Source of the DNA: Cokeromyces recurvatus
Lineage: Eukaryota > Mucoromycota > Mucoromycetes > Mucorales > Mucoraceae
Length of the DNA stretch: 64,000 bases
Direction: 5' to 3'
Assembly: GCF_025118155.1 (NCBI RefSeq)
Contig: NW_026251416.1
Span: forward strand, 1-64,000
Shown: in pieces, positions 1-11,870 of the stretch
Layout of the letters: each line of letters begins with the position of its first letter
How positions within the stretch are numbered: position 1 is the first letter of the stretch
Notes under the pieces: generated by a model
Seen by the model: the letters and a program-made list of their open reading frames with translations, nothing else
Told to the model about the DNA's origin: nothing
The model's database searches: none
Program-made: the position numbers and the translations under genes

Positions 1-954
1 CCTGCTTTATCAATATTAATTCGAATATCAAAAAGGTAACTTTTTTGATACATTTGTGTTTAACTTTTATACGATAATATTAAAAATATCCTTCTTTTTT
101 TTTTGTAGCAATCAAAAGAAATACTGAAAAAGAGCCCAGTGCAAATAGCGTATCAAGAGTTCCTCCAACCTGAAGATAATCAAAATGATGACATCAATAA
201 AAATGAAAACTATTCAAATAATAGTAATTCTAATGTTGCAGGATTACCAAAATCAAAGAAAAGAAAACGCATCAGAACTACAGATCTGCGTGCTGCTGGT
301 TGGGAGAACAAAGTTAGGATATTAAATGAATACTTGTAAGTAAAAAAAATAAATAAACAAATAAAAAAAAAATACATATTCATGTTAATCATTATCATGC
401 TAGTGGTACGAAAAGTGTTTTAAATCTAACGAAATCATCAATCATACCCAAACGTCTGAAGTCTTCGGTTGATGACATTTGTAAGCACTATCGCCTAGTA
501 TTGCCCACACTGTTGAAGAATAAAGAATATAGAGCTTTAAAATATATTAGTAAATGTCATACAAAAGAAGATCTATACCAATCTGTTAAGGAAATTGATC
601 CTTTTTGTGATGAGTCTGAACTTCCCTTCATAAAATTAGCTATACAAAAGCTGTAGGTATTACGAATGTATTAGTAAAGGTTTAAAAATACTAATGAAGC
701 TTTAATTTTTTTGGATATCAGATGCTACCTATGGCACCATAATATATTAAAAGGTGACCATAACGAAGATTGGTACCGAGTAAATGTTTACGGTGACCTG
801 TTTGATCTTATTTTCTGTGGACAAACAGGCTATGAAACTAAAAGGTATAAAGTAATAACATTAAATAAAGAATAAGCAAATACTTATCATTATTTTTATT
901 AGGGCGGAGTGTCATTCTCATATCGTAAAATCACTAAGGGCAATGGTGTTATAG
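1..954 (+). pseudogene. Unnamed fungal family protein, 3' part, probably decayed
   Basis: I do not recognise a named function. Five in-phase exons can be read: 1-35, 109-335, 404-652, 722-844 and 903-954, each intron GT-AG; the gene starts left of the window. The protein has an Asn-rich stretch, a basic patch (KSKKRKRIR, about 255-275) and then a conserved-looking segment with WYRVNVYGDLFDLIF followed by ETKRAECHSH. The frame stops at 952-954, while another frame stays open from there to about 1,016 and continues in similar style, so a frameshift near 945 is likely. The style (short motifs, then Glu/Arg-rich helices) resembles the next gene, and the two may be N- and C-terminal halves or copies of one expanded family. 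Alternative: a genuine short protein ending at 954. Confidence 0.5.
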
Positions 955-1559
955 AACAAGCTCTGGATATAATCATGAGTAATATTATAATAGATGAATT
1001 ACATAATACAGGATAAAATATAAGCCTGAATATGAAATAAAACTCTGTATATAACATCTTGTAAATAATATAAAACTTATTGACATCCAATTGTCTAGAT
1101 GTATCAATTATAAGACATCGTATCATTTCTAAATATTTATTTTTATAACCTTGATAAAGGATTCAGGTCGTCTTTGATCCAATAAAATAAAACATAAAAG
1201 ATATCAGGAACATATACTCAGATTAAACAATAAATTTTTTATTTAAAACTTGATCAGATCATTATAACACCCAATAGATAATCCATAGATCAGTCTCTTG
1301 AATCAACAAGACGTATATCCGAATACTAATACTGTTTCATGACTCATGTTCTTTGGCGGTTATTTTTATTTCTTTGATTCAGGATTCATTAATATAAATA
1401 CAAGCAGTTGTTTAGACACAAAATAATCTTGAACTTCTTTCTTTAGCTTTTCTTTTAACTTTATTTATTGAATAAAAAACAGTCTCAAACTATACTTCCT
1501 TTTGTTCCCTTTCTCTCTTTTTATTTTGTCTTTTATCTTTTATTTACCTTCCATCACAA
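955..1559. other. Intergenic, promoter of the 1,560 gene
   Basis: AT-rich with no convincing long ORF. The start may still hold the out-of-frame tail of the preceding relic (to about 1,016). A TATA-like box (TATAAATA) lies at 1,393-1,400, about 160 bp before the next ATG, followed by the pyrimidine-rich stretch typical of fungal transcription starts (1,430-1,555). Confidence 0.4.
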
Positions 1560-2310
1560 ATGGGCTTGCTAGATTCGGACACAAAGAATGTCAGACTAGA
1601 TTTTATATTTTCGCATAACGGTGGCTTGAACGATGCATTTTACTGTGAGGATAAACCAAACTCAAACACTTCTCAAGATAGAGAAAAGACCAAGAACTTA
1701 AGAGAACAAGCATTGACTTTTTGGATGTCTCTCTTACCTTACGAAGAATGCATTAAATATATCACAGCCGTAACCTGCCAATTTAATAAGCTCAAACTGC
1801 AAATTATCGGTACAAAGCTTATTGCAGGTGTAATACTTCACTCAGTCTTGAAAGTAGTCAGAATTCCAAATACTGATCAAGAAGGAACTTCAGTTGCTGA
1901 ATATTTAGCTGCCGTTATATCATTAGTGGTATGAACTTTTATACTGAATCTATTTCTTGAATATAATTTCTCATGTATTATTTGTATTTTAATTATAGAG
2001 AATAGTAATTCAAAACTTTGAAATAATTAGGCTAATTACTGACATAGCTAAAGAAGACGATTTAGTCTTCCTTTCTTCTACCCTGACTCCTGATACATGT
2101 TATCGAGAAGATTCGCCATACTCACAAAGCTCACAAAGCTCAAGCTCAAGCTCAAGCTTATTATCTCAAGATTGGGAGACCGGGGAGAGGAAAATCCGAA
2201 TAATGCAAAAAATTGATGCTGCCATTACTGATTTTAATGAAAACAATGAATATTTGACTTATTCCTGGGAAGATATTGTCTATCTTCAGGATAATAATAC
2301 TTCTGTATAA
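1560..2310 (+). CDS. Unnamed fungal family protein (226 aa)
   Basis: Two exons, 1,560-1,928 and 1,999-2,310, joined in phase across a GT-AG intron. The first ATG follows a pyrimidine-rich leader and a TATA-like box, so it may be a complete gene. No named domain is recognised. Residues about 10-40 carry a D-F-I-F...YCEDKP motif, then an Arg/Lys/Glu-rich helix and two hydrophobic helices around the splice junction (IAGVILHSV and AAVISLVVRIVIQNF), then a Ser-rich linker with four AGCTCA-type repeats (about 2,125-2,160) and an acidic C-terminus. From memory this layout matches lineage-specific hypothetical proteins common in Mucorales genomes; that is an impression, not a search result. It may be paralogous to, or once continuous with, the relic at 1-954. 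Confidence 0.6.
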
Positions 2311-3065
2311 TTGTTCTATTTTTTATTTTTATGTCTATTACCATTGCTTAAATAAATGCTTACATATATTATCAGTAGCTAGTTTTTTTTTCTTTTATTT
2401 TTGAATCTACTTTCATCCACGAAAACATTATCATCTACTACTACATTACCAAGAGGAGAATAAGAGCAGGTTAATAATTTAACACCTTTACCCAAAAATT
2501 TTTACTAGTCTTTACACCACCACATCCTACATGAATAGTTGATTTCCAAACAACAACACAGTATTTTATGAAATGCCTGGATGTTCAAAAGTTGTAGAAG
2601 TAGTCGTTTACTTTATAATACAGTTTGCTTCCATGCATACTAGATAACTAACGATCATAAGGGTCCTAGCTAGATTTGAATTTGAATTTATTACTTTTTA
2701 TTTTTGAACGTAAAAAGCTAGCTTGAGACTCCATTGTCATGGTGGGGGATCGTAGTATAAGGTTTATTGGATCCTCTCTAAAAATAATTCAAATGATGCT
2801 TTTTGAAGAAAGAGCCATAGTTTGTTGCAAAAATGCAACCCAATAAAAGAACTGGACTGATAGAATTAAGAGTTTCTCTAGCATTTTTATTACACGTAAA
2901 ATATATATATATATATATATCGAACAAGCAGTTATATAATGCACGTTATTTATATATTCGACAGATCAAACTATCTGAATATGAATATATATTTTTGGCA
3001 ATTTTTTTTTTGGGGGGAAAGGGGAAAGAATTTAAAGACATGCCAAATAAGGTAATTTAGGATGC
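2311..3065. other. Intergenic, shared 3' region
   Basis: Lies between the convergent ends of the 1,560 gene and the TMEM18-like gene. AT-rich, with a polyadenylation-like AATAAA at 2,351 and a (TA)n run near 2,902-2,920. Open frames here (for example 2,833-3,060) are low complexity and I do not believe them. Confidence 0.4.
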
Positions 3066-3720
3066 TTATTTCTTCTTCTTTTGACGTTGTCTGTCAATTT
3101 TTTGCTTTAATTGCAGTTTTTTTGTTTGTACGAATAGAGAAACAATTGCTTTCAATATCCACATCTAAGTGATAATAGAATTTTTAATATTTTACAAAAT
3201 ATATGTTTTGTATTAATTTACCAGCGTAATTAAGCTATTAAGGATTATAGGAAACGAATAAACTGAAACAATAAATAATCCAGAAGTATTGAAATAAGGG
3301 TCCTTTGAAAACGATTGCCAGTGTTTTATTCCAAAATCATTTAAAGGCTTTGTTAATGTTGCTAATCCCACTACAATGATTTATTATTATGTTAATATAA
3401 AATTGAAACATATAAGAAGTGAGATACTTGCATAAAATAAAAAAGTAGATAGATAGAAAGTTATGATTATTTCTTAAAACGATAAGTATAATAAAGCAAA
3501 GGATATGAAAGCCTATTAAGCTTAGTATCCAAGGCTGAGTCCAGTCCACCTTTTTAAGTATAAAATCAATATGAAAGTAATATTAGAAAGTATAATCTAA
3601 TTTTACTGCTTTAACAAATGCAAATGTTTGTTCTAAATCAGATCCTAATAAGTTTTTGTTACGCAATTCAGATTGAATAGCCAGTAAGAGATTACTTAGG
3701 TAATCTTCATTATTTGACAT
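3066..3720 (-). CDS. TMEM18: TMEM18-like nuclear-envelope membrane protein
   Basis: Four exons on the minus strand: 3,720-3,607, 3,549-3,432, 3,370-3,222 and 3,164-3,066, about 159 aa, the usual TMEM18 size. Family hallmarks are VDWTQPWILSLIGFHI at the second-exon start, a TM segment with an Arg-Asn loop, then GIKHWQSFSKDPYFNTSGLF and a TM segment leading to a very basic C-terminal tail (QRQKKKK), as in animal TMEM18, where the tail mediates nuclear/DNA contact. Introns 1 and 3 are GT-AG; intron 2 fits only with a GC-AG pair (T|GCAAGT at 3,432/3,431), because a GT donor 4 bases downstream leads to a frame that stops early and lacks the family C-terminus. The start was chosen at the ATG after the poly-A tract, because the longer frame begins with meaningless poly-Phe. 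The gene diverges from the P58IPK homologue. The family identity is strong; the biochemical role is not established. Confidence 0.85.
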
Positions 3721-3746
3721 GTTGTTTGTGTTTGAAAACAAAAACG

Positions 3747-3784
<38 letters not shown>

Positions 3785-3986
3785 GGGAGGAAGGAAAGAT
3801 AAAAGGACAACCACAGAAAATAACAACATTTAAAAAATGGTCACGTGCGTGATCTCGTTTCTTGAAAGCCAATCAAAAAAATCCACATAAAATAAAAAAA
3901 TAAAATAAAATAAAGAAATTCTTGATAATCCACATGAATATTTTATTTTACTCTATTTATTTATTTTTTTTTTTTGACTTGCAACT
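3721..3986. promoter_or_regulatory. Bidirectional promoter, TMEM18 / P58IPK
   Basis: A 266-bp divergent promoter. It holds a 34-bp A tract (3,747-3,780), an E-box CACGTG within TCACGTGCGTGA (3,841-3,852), and CCAAT at 3,869-3,873 followed by exactly nine bases and CCACA (3,883-3,887). That is one base from the mammalian ER-stress element CCAAT-N9-CCACG. Whether fungi read it so is unknown. Confidence 0.5.
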
Positions 3987-5860
3987 ATGAAATTAAAACA
4001 TCATCGTTACCTTATTGCTTGTATCCTTCCATTTTTATTACCTTATTCTGTATTTGCGGATAGTAAAAGTGTTCAACAACATTTAGCTGAAGGCAACAGT
4101 TATCTAATAAGTAGACAATTCAATAATGCCTTACTAAGCTTTGATGCAGCCATTCGTAAGTCGGTCATCATCTACCTCATCTTGCTTATTTATTTAATTT
4201 TAAATTCTAATAGACAAAGAACCTGATAATTATTTAACTTATTTCAAGAGAGCTACTGCCTATCTTTCTTTGGGACGTTACAATGCTGCGGTGGATGACT
4301 TTACAAAAATCTTGGACCTTAAACCTGATTTCCATAAAGCTTTATTAGAAAGAGCTCGTATATATGCCAAAGAAGGAAGTTTTGATTTGGCCATTCAGGA
4401 TTTGGAAAAATATTTATCTACTTATCCAACTCATACAGACACTGAACAATTGGTAAGTTTGAATATTCAGTATACATTTTTTTTTCTTAAAAAAATATGT
4501 ATATATACATGTATATAATGACTTATAAATGGATTAGCTTCAATCAGTTAAAGAAGCTCAAAGTTCAATAAAACAAGCTGAAATTGAAAAAGAGAATGGA
4601 AAGTTCGAAACATGTATTACTTTAGCAAGCACTGCATCTCGTATTTCACCTTCTTATACTTATGCTCGTTTATTAAGAGCTCAATGTCATATTGCCCGAG
4701 GAGAAATTGAAGAAGCTGCAGGTGATTTTGCGTAAAGTATACATAATATATATAGAATTATTTTCCTTTCATCTTATTCAATTATCTTATTTTATCAATA
4801 GACGAGCGGCACAATTGAATCCATCTGATCCAACTATTTTAATTTTATTATCTAAAATCAATTTTTATTCTCTGTCAGAAATGCAAGGCGCTTTGACACA
4901 CATTAAACAATGTTTACATTATGACCCAGAACAAAAGCAATGTAAAAAACTATTTAAAAAAATGAAAAAATTGGAAAAGACAATACAGTCAGTTGAAAAG
5001 GACATTGAGTTAAAGAAATATGCAACAGCAGCTAATCGTCTTATCGGTACTATGAATCGTGAAGGTATTTTAAAGGAAGTAGATTCAGACTATGACGAAC
5101 TTGTAAAGGAATTAAAGACAAATAGCTTACCAAAAAGATTACATTTCAAATGTTATCAGATGGCTTGTAAATTATATGGTCAACAAAAGGACGATGAAAA
5201 GATCCATTTATGGTGTTCAAAGACATTAGAGATTCAAGATGATGATGTGGATGCTTTATCATATCGTGGAGAAGTTCTTTTGAAACGAAAAGAATTTGAA
5301 GCTGCTGTTCGTGACTTGGAAAAGGCAAATGAGATTTCAGGTGGTCGTGATCATCGTATTCGACAATTATTACAACAAGCTCATCAGAGATTAAAGATGT
5401 CAAAGAAGAGAGACTATTATAAAATCTTGGATGTTTCACCTGATGCAGATACTCGAGAGATCAAAAAGGCATATCGTAAAAAGGCACATGAGTGGCATCC
5501 TGATAAATATAGCGGTGATCTTGGAAAAGAAGAAGTTGAAAGAAAGATGGCAGAGATTAACCAAGCTTATGAAGTTTTAAGTGATGCTGGTAAAATAATG
5601 AATTTGTATAAATGTATACATATATATCATACTGAATGATATGGATATTTATTTTAGATATGAGGCAACAATATGATAATGGATTTGATCCTTATGATCC
5701 TGAACAAGGAAGTGCAGGTGGCGGAAGTGGAGGTCATGGACCTATGGGAGGTTTCCCATTCCAATTTACTCAAGGAGGATTTAGCTTCCAAAATGGTTTC
5801 CCATTTGGTGGTGGAAGTAATTTCCCTGGTGGAGCTGAGTTCAAGATGCATTTCAACTAG
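3987..5860 (+). CDS. DNAJC3: ER-lumenal TPR/J-domain co-chaperone (P58IPK/DNAJC3 type)
   Basis: Five exons: 3,987-4,155, 4,214-4,452, 4,538-4,731, 4,802-5,589 and 5,658-5,860 (about 530 aa). An N-terminal signal peptide (basic start, then [16 protein letters not shown], residues 1-24) targets it to the ER. TPR repeats fill residues about 28-400 (for example [20 protein letters not shown]). A J domain follows (about 410-480) with [11 protein letters not shown] and an intact HPD (EWHPDKY), then a Gly/Phe-rich tail ending FKMHFN, which is characteristic of this family. In animals P58IPK binds misfolded lumenal clients through its TPRs and passes them to BiP, whose ATPase the J domain stimulates. 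It is transcribed divergently from the TMEM18 homologue, with an ER-stress-element-like site between them. No defects seen. Confidence 0.92.
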
Positions 5861-6194
5861 AATTATGATTATAAACATTTTCTTACTAGGAATAAAGTTA
5901 GCAAATTAATGATTTATCTTTTAGACATTTTAACAAAGATTCCATTTGTCAAGATGGGAGAATGATGAAAGAAAAAATTTTATATAAAAAGAATGACTTT
6001 TATTCTACTAATCCAGTCAATTTTATAGTTAATGTATTTTTCTTTGCAATACAATTTTGTAAATGCTCTTTCATAAAATACATTGAAAGATGCTTCTCAA
6101 GTATTGACCTTGAAAATAAATTATATTTTTTTTTTGTATATGTATTTATATAGTGATGAATAGTTATACGTCAATGGAATAATATACTATAAAG
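5861..6194. other. Convergent 3' region
   Basis: Lies between the 3' ends of P58IPK (+) and the P450 (-). AT-rich, with an AATAAA at 6,115-6,120. Open frames here are not credible genes. Confidence 0.4.
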
Positions 6195-8299
6195 TTAATA
6201 ACGTCTTTGAAAAGTAATTTTTAAATTTTGTGGAGCAATGATAAACATGCCTGCAGTAATAATTTTATCTTTATGGATAGAGTCATCAGGCAAGTTCCAG
6301 ACATATTTCCGCACTATGATAGGATAAAATAATTCATATTGAATAGTTATAACTTGTTATAAATACTTTTTTTTTTTTTTTTTTTGATTATCATTACTTA
6401 CATAACATTAATAGCATAACTCGTTGCTCAACTAAACTAAAGTTCATACCAAGACATTGTCTTGCCCCGTTTCCAAAGGGTAAATAAGTCAAGCCTTCGC
6501 CTGATTTACGCACATCTTTTCCATAATTTTCATTAAATCTTTCGGGATCAAATTGATCTGGATTGGTCCAGTATTTTTCGCAGTGATGAATATTAAATAT
6601 ATCGACAGTAATGCCTACACCCTTTGGAACAGGTACACCTGATGGTAAAACTATATCTTCTGAAACAATACGAGGAAGCACACCGATAGTGGGTCCATTT
6701 AATCGCAAAGTCTATACATCATATTAACAAAAGATGATTTCTACTTTATATGTATATATTATTCCTTAGGTACCTCTTTTATAACTTGATTAATATAGAC
6801 AATTTGTTTGAGCTGATCAGCAGTAGGTAAAATATCAAACGGTTCATCTCCAAGGATTCGAATTGCTTCATCTCTTGCTTTTTGTTGAATATGCTTATAC
6901 ATATTGAAATAAATAAATGAAACAGCTTTCTACTTTTTAAATAGTCTTACTTACAGGGTATTTTGCTAAATAATAAATAATAAAGGAAAGAGCATTCGTA
7001 GTTGTCTCATGTCCGGCTAAAAAGAATAGGCATAGATTACTCTATATATAATATAATACAAGCCCTCTTAGCATAACAAGTAAACAGTAATAACAATATG
7101 ATTCATATTAGAAAATATACCTTTAATTCACCATTTGTAAGAATGCCTTCACCTCTATTTTCACCTTCTATCATCAAACTTAAAAGATCACGTTCATTTT
7201 CCTCAAGGTCTTCATTGGGCTGATTATTTTTCATATCCTCTCTTTTATTTAGAATCACATGATCAATCATTTTTAAGAATTTATCCATTTCAAGATGAAT
7301 TCGTTTTCGTTTTGGAAAGAGACCTAATAAGGTTGAATCTAATAAAGGAAATAAAAGGTAAAGAGGATCCTGAATTCCTTTATTAATCATATTATAACTA
7401 TTGACCCATGGGTTGTCTTTTTCCCGGATAGCGTTAAAGTCAAATCCTTTATATATATATTTATAATGTTATCAGTCTGTGCATATTCTATAAAGTTCAC
7501 ACATCTATTCTTCTTACCAAAACCTGCTTTTCCAATAGCATCCAAGGTCCATCTCTCCATCAAATCAGTGACTTCCACAGTTTCTGGCATGTCATCTACT
7601 ACTTTAAACAAGTCGACAGTTAATTTACCAAATAATTTTACAGGCATTGAACGCCGAAAAGCTGGGTTAGCTATCATTCTTTGTGATTTCCAAATATGTC
7701 CATTTGAAAACAAGATATTAGCACTATCCATAAATTTTCCTGTTAATGTTCTTTTCCCAGCTCCAGCCATCATATTTGCCTTTGGAAATAGGTCTACATT
7801 TAAATGATTAAATAAAACTGCGTGTATGTACGTAAAAAAATAAAATAAAATAATAGAGATATCATACCATGTTTCAAAAGTATGAATTTAGCATCAGCTG
7901 GATTTGCTATGTGAACTTCCCATCCTGTTCTTCCTGGTCTCTATATAAAAAAAAATGCAAGTTTAATTTAAATCTTATAATGGGGGGGAGGAAAGGGAGA
8001 AACAACATGCATACCAAGTAAACATTGTTATTTTTCGGGGAATTGATATAAGGAAGAGTTAGCCTATATGATCGATCCCAATAAGACTCTTTATTTTTGA
8101 TAGATTTGAATAATTCAAAATATCCCTGATAAGGAATGTGCCTAAGCCTTTTTGGAGGTTTTAAAATACGCTCATTTATAACATATATAATGGATAAAAT
8201 AAATGCAGTTGTACTAAAGAATTTATTTCTTGCAAAAAAGTCAATACATGTTTTCAGTAAAGAAGCCTCTTCTACAATCAACTTTTCAAATAGTATCAT
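6195..8299 (-). CDS. Cytochrome P450 monooxygenase
   Basis: Eight exons on the minus strand, junctions read as 8,299-8,015, 7,940-7,868, 7,793-7,518, 7,446-7,121, 7,041-6,955, 6,893-6,774, 6,711-6,402 and 6,313-6,195; all GT-AG and phase-consistent, giving roughly 530 aa. Key motifs are an N-terminal membrane anchor (about residues 22-42), the I-helix AGHETTT (about 7,005), the K-helix E-T-L-R spanning the exon 6/7 junction, the PERF meander and the haem loop PFGNGARQCLG with the Cys ligand (about 6,450). These mark an active ER-bound fungal P450. The subfamily and substrate cannot be told from sequence; fungal microsomal P450s serve fatty-acid, sterol or xenobiotic oxidation. It faces away from the zinc-ribbon gene at 9,985 across a 1.7-kb spacer. 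Confidence 0.9.
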
Positions 8300-9984
8300 A
8301 ATATAATGGAAAAGAAAAAAAGGAAGAGGAAGAGGAAAAGAGAAAAAAAAATGTAATACTATAATAACGTCATCTTTGTCCTATTAGTAAAGTCCAAAAA
8401 AAATGAAAAAAAAAATTTTTTTTCTATGAATCTGTTCATAATAGATTTTTTTTTCTTTTACTTTACTTTACTTTACTTTAATAAAGTTTATCTTCATTTA
8501 TAGATTATCATATATCTAGATAATAGCTAAATTGTAAAGATAATTTCTGTTTATTTGAGATATTTATTTTATGAATGGTTTAATAAAACCTAAAATGTGG
8601 GAGTATAAAATTCAATTCTCTGTCCATTCTGTTGATGACGCGGGGAAGAAAAAAAAAATGAAACTTTGTCTCAAATCTTAAAATACATATCATCGTTTTG
8701 ATCAGCATTTCTATTTTATTAGCCACCAAGTACGTCAAAAAAAAAGGGACTTAAGGGTAAACTTTAACAACTAACTTTTGTTGGGTTTCTAAATATATTG
8801 TCTACTTTTTTTTTATTATGTCTAGAACACATACTATTTTAACAAATACTTTTGATAATATTTTTCTTAAATGAAAACAACGAATTTTAGACCAGAATCT
8901 CCTCCCCCCACAATTATTCTTTTCTATTCAGAAAACACATTCTTCTTATAGGTTTATCTGAAGTGAAACATTTATTAGTTCGAATAATAATAATAATAAT
9001 AATAAATATGTTATAGATTATATATATACATATACATATACGTATTAATATTTATGTGTGTGTGTGTGTACATAAATGTATAACTTGTTCGATGTTATTT
9101 TTTTTATTCTTATCATTTAAAATAGTCTATAATAAAGAAATGCATTAGAGGAGATAAGAGTTTATGTACATATTAAAATAAAATGAAGCTATGCATCCTT
9201 CTCCCAGGTCTGGGGTTATTACTATTCGGAGAAAATGTTACTCCTTCTAGTTTTTTTTTATTGCTTAAAGGAGGATAGAATGATGATATAAAAATTCGTT
9301 GGGTCGGAATGGAAGAAATTTCTTTTCTTAATAATATACCTTTTTTTGTTAATTAAAATGTATTTTAACAACAAGAAGGTATAATGATAATATTTTTTGA
9401 AGTGGAGAATTAAATGGTGATACATGCTTAATTTAGTATCCCATTTGAGATATTCATTGTAAAAAGAGAAAAACCAAATGATGTAATTGTATTTTTATTC
9501 TATTAATAAATATATCCATATCTTACTGTTGGTAGTAAATAAAAAAATGTGTCCTATCTTTTATTGTTGCCCTGTATCATAGTAACAGAAAAAAAAAACT
9601 ATAAAAAAAGGTTTCCATGGTTAACTTTACATACGTTGGTATGACGACAATAGCAGTATTTTAATTGGCTATGACGATAGCTGTGTTGTACAATTTCAAT
9701 TAAATCAAAACGTGGCTAAAAACATCTTCTGGTTATTATTATTTTAAAACTTTGCCTCCATTAAAAAAAAAAAAAAATTTTTCCACATTTTCCCTTCATA
9801 CAATTTCTCTTCCTCCAACCACCTCCCCTTTTTTTGTTTTTTTTTAATTCTCCGCTGCCTTCCAATGTTAAATAATATAAAAAGAAATGATTTTGATTGT
9901 TTTTATTTTTCCCTCTTTATTTCTTACTCTCTTTTTTTTATTTATCTTCCCAAAAGAACACACACATTTATATTTTTTACTTTA
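8300..9984. other. Intergenic, divergent promoter region
   Basis: A 1.7-kb AT-rich spacer between the 5' ends of the P450 (-) and the zinc-ribbon gene (+). It has an (AAT)n run at about 8,984-9,005 and a (GT)n run at about 9,056-9,069. A frame-open ATG at 9,865 extends the downstream gene but encodes low-complexity Phe/Leu residues and is not favoured. No other gene seen. Confidence 0.4.
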
Positions 9985-10305
9985 ATGACTGGATTTATTA
10001 TAATATCTAATTCTGGAAAGAAGATTTCTTTAGAACATGCCTCACATCCTTGTCCAAGATGTAAAAATCCAACTTCAGTACAATTAACACGTTCAGAGAA
10101 GTCATTGATAGTCTTAAATAAACGCATCACAGATAATTCAACTGTGCGGTATGAATGCTCACAATGTAGATGGAAAAACCAAATGTTACCGTATGATGGA
10201 AGAGAGTCAGCTGAGTTACATCGTTATTTATCCGAACATTCTGCAGAAGACTTTTTCTTTGGTGAAGCTTCTACTCCTTCTTCTTCTTCGGGAGCGTCTC
10301 CTTAA
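9985..10305 (+). CDS. Small zinc-ribbon protein (106 aa)
   Basis: Intronless. It carries one zinc-ribbon module: HPCPRCKN (about residue 22) and YECSQC about 33 residues later, that is C-x2-C ... C-x2-C. A Ser/Thr-rich acidic tail follows (FGEASTPSSSSG). It resembles the fungal 'zinc-ribbon 15'-type proteins of unknown function, which also start with a short hydrophobic FIII segment. I chose the ATG at 9,985 because upstream sequence is a Phe/Leu low-complexity leader. The alternative start at 9,865 would add 40 residues, including a hydrophobic stretch, which would matter if the protein is membrane bound. Only the metal-binding motif is evident. Confidence 0.7.
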   Translation: MTGFIIISNSGKKISLEHASHPCPRCKNPTSVQLTRSEKSLIVLNKRITDNSTVRYECSQCRWKNQMLPYDGRESAELHRYLSEHSAEDFFFGEASTPSSSSGASP

Positions 10306-10639
10306 AATTGACCACTATTATTTTAAGAGGAAATTATACATATACCAAAACACTTTTTTTGTATCTCCCTGAAAATCTCTTCTCCGCTTTTTCTTGCTTT
10401 CTCCTTATCTACTACTATTACTACTACTACTACTACTATTAATATTAATTCGTATACATATCATCATTGCATATTATCTTCTTCCTTCTTTTAATTATTA
10501 TAGACTTTTTAGATTATTAATTAAAACTGTATATAATCATATAGTTTAATATACATAAAGAAATAAAAAAAAAATAAAAAATATAAATGCCATTCTATAT
10601 AATGATCTGATAAATAAAAAACATTGGTTCATTCTAAAA
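10306..10639. other. Intergenic, 3' of the zinc-ribbon gene
   Basis: AT-rich, with an (ACT)n run at about 10,411-10,438. No gene seen. Confidence 0.4.
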
Positions 10640-11870
10640 AAAAAAAAGGTTGCACGCTTTTTTTAATTTAGAATTCATACAGCAGAAAAAAAAAAAAATT
10701 TGGGCCAATCAAAATAAAATTTGGGACAGCGATATTGAAAATGGGACAACCAATGTAAAAACAGGACCGTCGAAGTTTTCTTGGAAGGTACACTTTTTTT
10801 TTTTTTTACTATTATTTTACCGATATAAGATTTTATCAGGCATAGTCTATTACAATAGAGTTTTTGTTTTCAGCAGTTCCTGATTTTATCTCTATTGTAT
10901 GTATCAAAAAAAAAAAAAAAAAGCGACTCGCCATTCTGTTGCAAGAAACCACCCTGACAAGATTAAAACGAGATGTGAATGGGTTGAAACTTGGCTCAAA
11001 ACCGATATGGACAATACCAAAAAAAAAAAAAAAAAAAAAATGGGGTTTTTATTAATGAGAGCGCATTCGATATCAACAGCAAGATCAAATCAAGACACTC
11101 CTGTTATAAAATACTGCACCTTTAACACGAACAACCAATCATACAATTCTCAGTAAAGCCTGTATGCTTGAAGTGGTTAACACGGAAATTTTTTGTTCCT
11201 CTCGTAACCAAAAAAAGTGAATGTCGTATGGGCTTGGAAGAGAAAAGTGACCATGGTGAAAGCAAAAATTTCGGACGAAACTAACACTAACCATTATACC
11301 AGTTTCGTTGAGAAAACGATGAGTGATATGGACAAGTATCCTTAGTGTAAAGAAAGTTCCTATATGATTATGGATAATTCACCTATCATGTAAAGAATGG
11401 TGAGCACAATTAATATAATGCCTATTCATCATGAGTCTGTTAGTGAATTACTTGCAAACATAGACAGGAGTAAGTATGAGCCTACGCTTCTCTAGAGAAA
11501 GAAAGGGCGGTTTAAAAAGAGACGACTTTCTTGTTACTTTGGCAATATCCAAGCATAATATGAGGAATTTGTTCTATGGACGATGTTGTCTCAGAATTCT
11601 TTTTTCATTACTATGACCCCCCTCCCTCTTACTTGGAGATCTTCTACTCCTCATTTCGACCTACATCCTATTATAATTAATAATGCTTATAAAGCAGTAG
11701 AAGATGTTACTACACTTGCACGCACCTCAGTAACTTTCTGTCATCAATCGAAGCAATGATTTACTGTCTTGGAAGCAAATATTACAAGAGATACTTCAAA
11801 CTCTTTTTTTCCTAAATAAAATAAAAAGAAGGTTTAGATAATCAGAAATTTCATGTAGCCTCTGGGAAAA
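10640..11870 (+). pseudogene. Decayed Tc1/mariner-like DDE transposase
   Basis: Fragments on the plus strand read as a Tc1/mariner-type transposase in several frames. HPDKIKTRCEWVETWLKTDMD is at about 10,950-11,012. VFINESAFDIN is at about 11,044-11,076, where the first catalytic Asp position appears as Asn (family usual VFIDEAGF). TMSDMDKYP is at about 11,318-11,343. MIMDNSPI holds the second Asp at 11,373-11,375. A possible third-acid block (PPSYLEIFYS, cf. PPYSP.LNPIE.FWS) is near 11,617-11,650. Stops and A-tract slips interrupt every frame, so it is not functional. No terminal repeats were firmly identified. Confidence 0.6.

Noticed and set aside
2833..3060. 75-codon plus-strand frame
   Set aside because: Low complexity with a (TA)n run, no splice context or family features.
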